In this document: positions 27,992-32,051 of the stretch, one piece after another | Layout of the letters: each line of letters opens with the position of its first letter | Numbering within the stretch: position 1 is the stretch's first letter | DNA from: a virus | Length of the DNA stretch: 32,051 nucleotides | Direction: 5' to 3' (one strand) | IMG/VR virus record: IMGVR_UViG_3300042398_000119 | Location: 1 to 32,051 of that record | Notes under the pieces: generated by a model | What the model was told of the DNA's origin: nothing | The model's database searches: none | What the model saw: the letters and a program-made list of their open reading frames with translations, nothing else | Position numbers and translations under genes: made by a program

Positions 27992-28591
27992 ATGAAAATA
28001 CTAAATCTTTACTCCGGAATCGGTGGCAATAGAAGACTTTGGGGTTCGGAACACGAAGTAACTGCGGTTGAGTATGACCCAGCTATCGCAGCAATCTATA
28101 AAGACTTCTTCCCTGAAGACGAAGTCGTAGTAGCGGACGCTCACGAATACTTACTGGAGAACCACAAGAACTTTGATTTTATTTGGTCTAGCCCTCCTTG
28201 CCAAACCCACAGCTCATTCAGGCACAACATAAACGTAAGGTTCCGCGGAACGAAACCCGCCTACCCAGATATGAAGCTCTACCAAGAAATAATCTTTCTT
28301 CAGCACAACAGCGAAGCTCTTTGGCTCGTGGAGAATGTTATTCCTTACTACGAACCGCTAATCGCGGGAAAGAAGATAAACAGACATCTCTACTGGTCTA
28401 ACTTTGAAATTCCTAATCTGCCAAAAGTAAATGAAAAGATAAGGTCAAATCAAATACCGGGATTACAGGAGTTACACGGCTTCGACCTTTCTAAATACAA
28501 ACTAAGCAACAAAAGGCAGATACTTCGGAATTGCGTTTATCCTGAAACTGGGCTAGAGATTCTAAAAATTGTAGAAAGAATAAAACAATGA
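27992..28591 (+). CDS. DNA cytosine-C5 methyltransferase, compact
   Basis: A 199-residue enzyme with motif I (LYSGIGGNR, residues 6-14), the acidic motif II (VEYDP), motif IV with the catalytic cysteine (SSPPCQTHS, C70) and motif VI ENV (114-116). A C-terminal block RQILRNCVYPETGLEIL serves as motifs IX/X. It is short for the family because the target recognition region is small. It lies in the early region among small genes. Possible roles are protection of phage DNA from host restriction or marking for other phage enzymes. The recognition site cannot be read from the sequence. Confidence 0.9.
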   Translation: MKILNLYSGIGGNRRLWGSEHEVTAVEYDPAIAAIYKDFFPEDEVVVADAHEYLLENHKNFDFIWSSPPCQTHSSFRHNINVRFRGTKPAYPDMKLYQEIIFLQHNSEALWLVENVIPYYEPLIAGKKINRHLYWSNFEIPNLPKVNEKIRSNQIPGLQELHGFDLSKYKLSNKRQILRNCVYPETGLEILKIVERIKQ

Positions 28592-28758
28592 AGACTCTAA
28601 GAGATTATCTAAAGGCATTCAATCAAGGAAAAGAAATAGAACGTCTAACAATAATCAACTGGCTAGAAGAAGTAGACCAGATAGACGCGTTCGGAGATAC
28701 GGACGTGAAGGGTATTATCGAAGCACTCAAAGAAGAGATTCACAAGCGAAGGGATTAG
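28588..28758 (+). CDS. Miniprotein of the G...ER family, member 6
   Basis: A 56-residue ORF with ATGA overlap to the methyltransferase. It contains YLKAFNQGKEIERLTIINWL, the family motif in its clearest form, followed by DTDVKGIIEALKEEI as second helix, most like member 5. It stands apart from the other members, which are clustered at 25188-26347. This suggests the family was spread by duplication within the genome. Confidence 0.6.
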   Translation: MKTLRDYLKAFNQGKEIERLTIINWLEEVDQIDAFGDTDVKGIIEALKEEIHKRRD

Positions 28759-28760
28759 AA

Positions 28761-29114
28761 ATGAATTGCGAGCGTTGCGGAATGGAAGTTAGCGAAGCGG
28801 CAGTAGAAAGAAGAAAGGCACGGGGAACCTATGACGGTAAATGCTCAGACTGCCGTAATGGAATGGCAACTGAAATAAAATACAACGGAACGGTCTGCCG
28901 TCCGTGGCGTGGAGAAGTAGACGAACACTTCAACCCGATAGATAGAAACCTAAAGCTTTATCTTCCGGGCTTCCGCACTTGTCTTCACAAAGACTGCGTA
29001 AACAAAGAACACATAATCCAGCCGGACTATTCGCTGGAGCTAGAGCGCAACGACATTAGCTACCGAACAGGAACAAGAAGTGAAATGAAAGACTTTCTAA
29101 AGGAATCCGCATAG
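28761..29114 (+). CDS. Zinc-finger protein with HNH-like tail (paralogue of 22673-22942)
   Basis: A 117-residue protein. It starts with the CERCG pair, then CSDCR, YNGTVCRPWRGEV and LPGFRTCLHKDCVNKEHI, in the same order as the protein at 22673-22942, and adds a 27-residue C-terminal extension. The end block resembles the second half of an HNH_3 nuclease. It could be a nuclease with a modified active site or a DNA-binding factor. A good ribosome site is absent; ATG 28761 follows the previous stop by two bases. Confidence 0.7.
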   Translation: MNCERCGMEVSEAAVERRKARGTYDGKCSDCRNGMATEIKYNGTVCRPWRGEVDEHFNPIDRNLKLYLPGFRTCLHKDCVNKEHIIQPDYSLELERNDISYRTGTRSEMKDFLKESA

Positions 29115-29284
29115 TGCCTACCTACGAATACAAATGCCCTGACTGTCCTATGACCATTACCATTACCCGAAGCGTAGAAGCTGAAGAGCATAAGCCGGGT
29201 TGCGCTAACTGCGCGCAAGTAATGGTTAGAGTCTTCGACGCTCCACCTATCCAGTTCAAGGGAAAGGATTGGGGAAAAGATTAG
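29114..29284 (+). CDS. FmdB-like zinc ribbon protein
   Basis: A 56-residue protein from a GTG that shares one base with the upstream stop. The N-terminus MPTYEYKCPDC is diagnostic of FmdB/CxxC_CxxC_SSSS-type putative regulatory proteins. The second pair CANC follows, and the end FKGKDWGKD resembles the family's FxGxG(W/F)xxxD tail. A single zinc ribbon is expected. Phages carry such proteins near terminase and HNH genes, with unknown function. The stop lies inside the start region of the next gene. Confidence 0.75.
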   Translation: MPTYEYKCPDCPMTITITRSVEAEEHKPGCANCAQVMVRVFDAPPIQFKGKDWGKD

Positions 29285-29618
29285 AAGGTTCCCTAAGCCC
29301 TGCCGTATCTGCGGAGTCCTATCCCCCGAACCGCTATGCGAACCACATCAAGCGCAAGCCAAAGCAATTCACGAAGCTCGACGTTCTCAGCGCAAGGCAA
29401 CGACGGGACAGTATGGCGGGGACTACGCACGACGGGCTAGAGCAGTCCGAGAGTCTGCGATTGCTTGCCACCTATGCGGAGAAGGAAAGAAAGAAAATGA
29501 CCCATTCGAAGCTGACCACGTAATTCCTGCCAGCTCTGGAGATACTGGACAACTTCTTCCTGCTCATAGAAGCTGTAATAGACGCCGTAGCAATAAGCCC
29601 CTGCCCGGTTCCCGCTAG
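29280..29618 (+). CDS. HNH endonuclease without a usual start codon (hidden gene)
   Basis: An open frame from 29223 to the stop at 29616-29618 contains no ATG, GTG or TTG, yet encodes a clear HNH nuclease: RFPKPCRICG, then a helical region, CHLCGEGKKENDPFEADHVI, and LLPAHRSCNRRRSNKPLPG. The zinc pairs (CRIC/CHLC) and the DH...H..CN core are all intact. Possible starts are ATT at 29280 (after GGGGAAAAG) or ATT at 29268 (after AAGGGAAAGG), or a +1 shift from the upstream FmdB-like gene. The terminase genes lie downstream. HNH proteins beside terminase genes help cos cleavage and packaging in HK97-like phages. Confidence 0.75.
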   Translation: MRRFPKPCRICGVLSPEPLCEPHQAQAKAIHEARRSQRKATTGQYGGDYARRARAVRESAIACHLCGEGKKENDPFEADHVIPASSGDTGQLLPAHRSCNRRRSNKPLPGSR

Positions 29619-29641
29619 ATTGCTACCGCTCACCTAGCTAG

Positions 29642-29690
29642 ACCCCCTACCGGCATTACCCGGGGACGGGCTATTTTCTAAGGATTTTTT
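29642..29690 (+). terminator. Possible imperfect terminator after the HNH gene
   Basis: CCCCCTA-CCGG-CATTAC-CCGG-GGACGGG can fold into a bulged hairpin (about 29642-29670), followed by CTATTTTCTAAGGATTTTTTC. The stem is weaker than the other terminators. The 167-nt gap up to 29785 holds no other obvious feature besides a weak TTGGTT/TAGAAG promoter-like pair near 29740-29766. Confidence 0.4.
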
Positions 29691-29785
29691 CAAGCCAATA
29701 CCCCGACCGCAGTTCTGCGTAAACACCCGCGAAATTAGTTGGTTTTCTGGTGCTACGCTAGAAGCCTAGAAACGAAAGGGAAGCA

Positions 29786-29887
29786 TTGAGAAACGGGAAG
29801 AGCTACCAAAAATCACCGAAGCGAACTAGCAAGGGGAATTCAGCTCGGCGAAGAAGTCGAGCTAAACAAATCAAAGGCAGAAAATGA
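29786..29887 (+). CDS. Very basic 33-residue peptide (TTG start)
   Basis: An ORF from TTG 29786 to a stop that overlaps the next ATG (ATGA at 29884-29887). The 15 bases just before it, AACGAAAGGGAAGCA, are identical to the leader of the gene at 24050, which is strong support for translation. The peptide is Arg/Lys/Ser-rich (RNGKSYQKSPKRTSKGNSAR, then RRSRAK), probably disordered and nucleic-acid-binding. It may act as a leader peptide coupling translation to the methyltransferase gene. Confidence 0.5.
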   Translation: MRNGKSYQKSPKRTSKGNSARRRSRAKQIKGRK

Positions 29888-31062
29888 AAATCGAAACCCT
29901 ACAAATCAAAGACCTAACGCCCGACCCGGCTAACGCTAGGCAACACGACGAAAAGAACCTAAAGGCTATTCAAGGTTCCCTAAAGGAGTTCGGTCAACGC
30001 AAGCCCATCGTCATAACCGAAGCGGGCATAATCGTCGCCGGAAACGGAACCGTCGAAGCTGCGAAGCGTTTGGGCTGGTTGAAGATTGACGCGGTTCGAG
30101 TCCCGGGCGATTGGACACCGGAGCAGACAAAGGCGTTCGCTCTAGCCGACAACCGCACCGCGGAACTAGCTTCTTGGAGTCCGGAAGTCCTAGCTAGTCA
30201 ACTTGTCGAATTAGAAGCGGCTGGATTCCAAATTGAAGAGTTTGGCTTTGAAGTCCAAGAAGCTCCAATCGACCCGAGTTCAATAAAAGAAGATGAAGTC
30301 CCTGAAGAAGCAATAAGCCGAGTTGCTCTTGGAGATATCTGGCAGCTAGGAAAGCACAAACTTATCTGCGGAGATAGTTCCGATGCTGAATTAGTCAAGG
30401 CTCTTATGGACGGGCAAACCGCAGACTTAGTTTTCACAGACCCTCCTTATCGAATGGAGGCAGAAGGCGGAAGCGACCAATGGGTAGGACGTTCAGCCGC
30501 GAAGGTTGGAGAGTCGATTAAAGATATTGTTGACTTTGACCCAGTCGCATTCTTGGAAAGCTTGCCTTCTTACTTTACAAAAACAATGAACGCGTATATT
30601 TTCTGTAATAAAGACCTAGTCCCGGACTACTTAAATTGGGCTTTGAAAAGCGGCTATGCCTTCAATATCTTATTTTGGAAAAAGCCGAATGCCCTTCCGC
30701 TTGGCAGTCAGCACCGACCAGATACCGAGTACATTATCTTCATTAGAAAAAACGCTATTTGGAACAATGGACTAGAAGGCGTTAATTATTCGAAAGCCTT
30801 AGAGTTCGGCAGAGAGAACTCCACCACTCACCCGACTATGAAGCCTGTTGGACTTATCTCAAATGAGCTTCTTATTAGCTCCCACAAGGGTGGGATTGTT
30901 GTTGACCCATTCTTAGGCTCAGGCTCTACTTTGGTAGCGGCAGAGCAGACTGGTCGCGTTTGCTATGGCTTCGAGTTGGAACCTAAGTATTGCGACATCA
31001 TTCTCAAGCGGTGGGAAACACTCACCGGGCAGACAGCCCAGCTACTTTCCAAGCCCCTTTAG
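29884..31062 (+). CDS. ParB-like / DNA methyltransferase fusion
   Basis: A 392-residue protein. Residues 1-95 form a ParB/Srx-type nuclease-fold domain (LTPDPANARQHDEKNLKAI, then VAGNGTVEAAKRLGW and ADNRTAE). The methyltransferase follows with TDPPY (185-189, motif IV) placed before DPFLGSGSTL (341-350, motif I), the beta-class order. HPTMKPVGL lies just before motif I. DPPY suggests adenine-N6 methylation, with cytosine-N4 as the other option. This fusion is common next to terminase genes in phages. It can protect virion DNA during or before packaging. The target site is unknown. Confidence 0.92.
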   Translation: MKIETLQIKDLTPDPANARQHDEKNLKAIQGSLKEFGQRKPIVITEAGIIVAGNGTVEAAKRLGWLKIDAVRVPGDWTPEQTKAFALADNRTAELASWSPEVLASQLVELEAAGFQIEEFGFEVQEAPIDPSSIKEDEVPEEAISRVALGDIWQLGKHKLICGDSSDAELVKALMDGQTADLVFTDPPYRMEAEGGSDQWVGRSAAKVGESIKDIVDFDPVAFLESLPSYFTKTMNAYIFCNKDLVPDYLNWALKSGYAFNILFWKKPNALPLGSQHRPDTEYIIFIRKNAIWNNGLEGVNYSKALEFGRENSTTHPTMKPVGLISNELLISSHKGGIVVDPFLGSGSTLVAAEQTGRVCYGFELEPKYCDIILKRWETLTGQTAQLLSKPL

Positions 31063-31111
31063 GGGATTGGGAGAAATCCAAAAAAATTTTTAAGATTGCG
31101 GAGAAAGCCTA

Positions 31112-31561
31112 ATGCCAGCCGGAAGACCTACTAAACCAGTGGAGCAGAAGCGACTAATTGGCAATCCCGGCAAGCGCGCTCTGCCCGAGCAATCGGCAAT
31201 AATGCTTATTCCGCAAGCTTCGCAAACTCCAGAACCCGCACGTCCACTTCTCAAATACGGGCAGGAGCTTTGGGACAGGGTTTGGGAGTCCGGCATCAAT
31301 TGGATAAGTCCAAACACCGACCTAGAAATTCTTCTTATGACTTGCGAGCTAATCGACGAACGCTGGAACCTTCGAGTGCGTGTTATGACAGATAACAACC
31401 CGAAAGACCGCCGGGGACTTCGAGAGATTGACAGACAAATCGTTTCGAATTTAGGGCTTCTAGGATTTACTCCGTCCGACCGCTCTCGATTAGGCGTGGC
31501 AGAAGTAAAGAAAATGAGCAAGCTCGAAGAGCTAATGGCGAAGAAGGCTAACCGTGAATAG
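31112..31561 (+). CDS. terS: Terminase small subunit, complete copy
   Basis: A 149-residue protein, the full-length counterpart of the fragment at 1-279. It begins PAGRPTKPVEQKRLIGNPGK, the typical N-terminus of P27-family small terminase subunits (GRP-K-P...L-x-GNPGKR). A helical core (TDLEILLMTCELIDERWNLR) and a basic C-terminal helix (AEVKKMSKLEELMAKKANRE) follow. The ATG follows GGAGAAAGCCTA. It recognises phage DNA and loads the large subunit, whose GTG start overlaps its end by 8 nt. Confidence 0.93.
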   Translation: MPAGRPTKPVEQKRLIGNPGKRALPEQSAIMLIPQASQTPEPARPLLKYGQELWDRVWESGINWISPNTDLEILLMTCELIDERWNLRVRVMTDNNPKDRRGLREIDRQIVSNLGLLGFTPSDRSRLGVAEVKKMSKLEELMAKKANRE

Positions 31562-32051
31562 TTGGCCCCCGCTTTGGCTAACTCCAGTTCCGCAGAAAGC
31601 TATCGAACAAGGCGACGGAGAAATAGTAATCGAGTTCTCGGAAACGTTCGGGACAATCGGTAAGGACGGAATCGCTGGAAAGGTTGGACAGGCTCTAGAG
31701 CTTCGACCGTGGCAACAAGAACTTATTCGGAATGTTTACGCCCGGGATAAAGACGGTGGGCTTCTTGCTCGAACCGCTCTAATCGGAATGCCAAGAAAAA
31801 ACGGAAAGTCTTCTCTCTCTTCCGTTAGCTTCGCTCTCTACTCCTTGTTGGCTGAAGGCGTAGAAGGTGGAGAAGTTTATTCAATCGCAGCGGAAAAAGA
31901 ACAAGCAAGAATCGTATTCAGCGAAACGAAGAGAATTGTTGAATCTACGGAGCTATCTGAAATGGTCAAGGTCTATCGCGACGCACTCTTCGTTCCAGCA
32001 ACTAACTCCGTCTATCGAGTCCTATCCGCTGAAGCATATTCAAAAGAAGGA
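31283..32051. repeat. Right copy of the diverged terminal repeat
   Basis: Aligns without gaps to bases 1-769, with roughly 95% identity (about 36 substitutions counted by eye). Changes are almost all synonymous. Visible amino-acid changes are few: two in TerS, Ser to Asn at residue 2 of TerL and one Arg/Lys swap. If the two ends represent one locus, the genome unit is 31282 bp. Confidence 0.93.
31554..32051 (+). CDS. terL: Terminase large subunit, 5' part (cut by window end)
   Basis: The first 166 codons of the large subunit, from GTG 31554 to the window end, including the complete Walker A (GMPRKNGKS) but not the Walker B. It is the counterpart of 272-769. The protein differs from that copy at residue 2 (Asn for Ser) and in an Arg/Lys exchange near residue 43, while most of the DNA differences are silent. 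The truncation is due only to the end of the sequence. Confidence 0.93.
   Translation, partial: MNSWPPLWLTPVPQKAIEQGDGEIVIEFSETFGTIGKDGIAGKVGQALELRPWQQELIRNVYARDKDGGLLARTALIGMPRKNGKSSLSSVSFALYSLLAEGVEGGEVYSIAAEKEQARIVFSETKRIVESTELSEMVKVYRDALFVPATNSVYRVLSAEAYSKEG

Noticed and set aside
27426-27995. A 189-codon plus-strand ORF inside the metallophosphoesterase gene
   Set aside because: Arg/Ser-rich composition typical of an out-of-frame reading. The metallophosphoesterase motifs lie in the other frame over the same bases.
29269-29523. An 84-codon ORF from TTG 29269
   Set aside because: It lies in a different frame over the HNH gene and shows no domain. The HNH zinc and catalytic motifs are in the frame without a standard start.
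1-32051. CRISPR array, tRNA genes, insertion sequence, integrase or lysogeny repressor
   Set aside because: No regularly spaced repeats with spacers, no cloverleaf-like segments in the gaps, no transposase or recombinase motifs, and no attachment-site-like gene cluster were seen. The three gaps over 150 nt were read individually.

Overview
The window reads as essentially the whole genome of a small, tailed (siphovirus-like, HK97-type) actinobacteriophage, with one genome unit of about 31.3 kb. Bases 1-769 match 31283-32051 without indels but with about 36 substitutions by my count, so the window starts inside the terminase small-subunit gene and runs round to the same place in a slightly different version. 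An actinobacterial host is suggested by a phage-encoded WhiB-like regulator, several probable leaderless genes, and tail-gene styles common in actinophages. The protein at 17015-17389 belongs to a type I associate with aquatic phages. Together with a moderate G+C content this points to a freshwater or marine actinobacterium, which is inference. I see no integrase, repressor, tRNA, DNA polymerase, helicase or clear primase, so the phage looks lytic and dependent on the host replisome.

Layout. 1-1795: terminase small and large subunits. 1805-7046: head module with a small membrane protein, portal, a small beta-rich protein, a multidomain polypeptide ending in an HK97-type prohead protease, a 55-aa protein and the major capsid protein. 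7141-9766: three glycosyltransferases inserted between capsid and connector genes. 9800-17389: connector, tail terminator, tail tube, tail assembly chaperones with a -1 frameshift site, a gp10-like protein, tape measure, tail hub and tip/fibre proteins including a glycine-rich adhesin. 17389-18584: lysis cassette with an M23 endopeptidase and small membrane proteins. 18563-18844 on the minus strand: the WhiB-like gene, the only minus-strand gene. 18894-23863: recombination and replication genes (YqaJ-type exonuclease, annealing-type protein, HNH and PD-(D/E)XK nucleases, replication organiser, SSB, RusA). 23864-24049: A+T-rich non-coding block with repeats, a candidate origin or control region. 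24050-26833: about a dozen tiny overlapping genes, several sharing a G...ER motif. 26821-29618: metallophosphoesterase, cytosine-C5 methyltransferase, zinc-ribbon proteins and an HNH endonuclease that has no ATG, GTG or TTG start. 29786-31062: a basic peptide and a ParB-like/DNA methyltransferase fusion. 31112-32051: the terminase genes again.

How it works together. Late genes run in one direction with -1-nt or ATGA overlaps. Hairpin terminators follow the protease block, the capsid gene and the frameshifted chaperone pair, and a recurring TAGAAT/TAAAAT box precedes the next gene in several cases. By eye the tetramers GATC, CATG and TGCA are completely absent from all 32 kb. With two phage-encoded DNA methyltransferases, this suggests strong pressure from host restriction.
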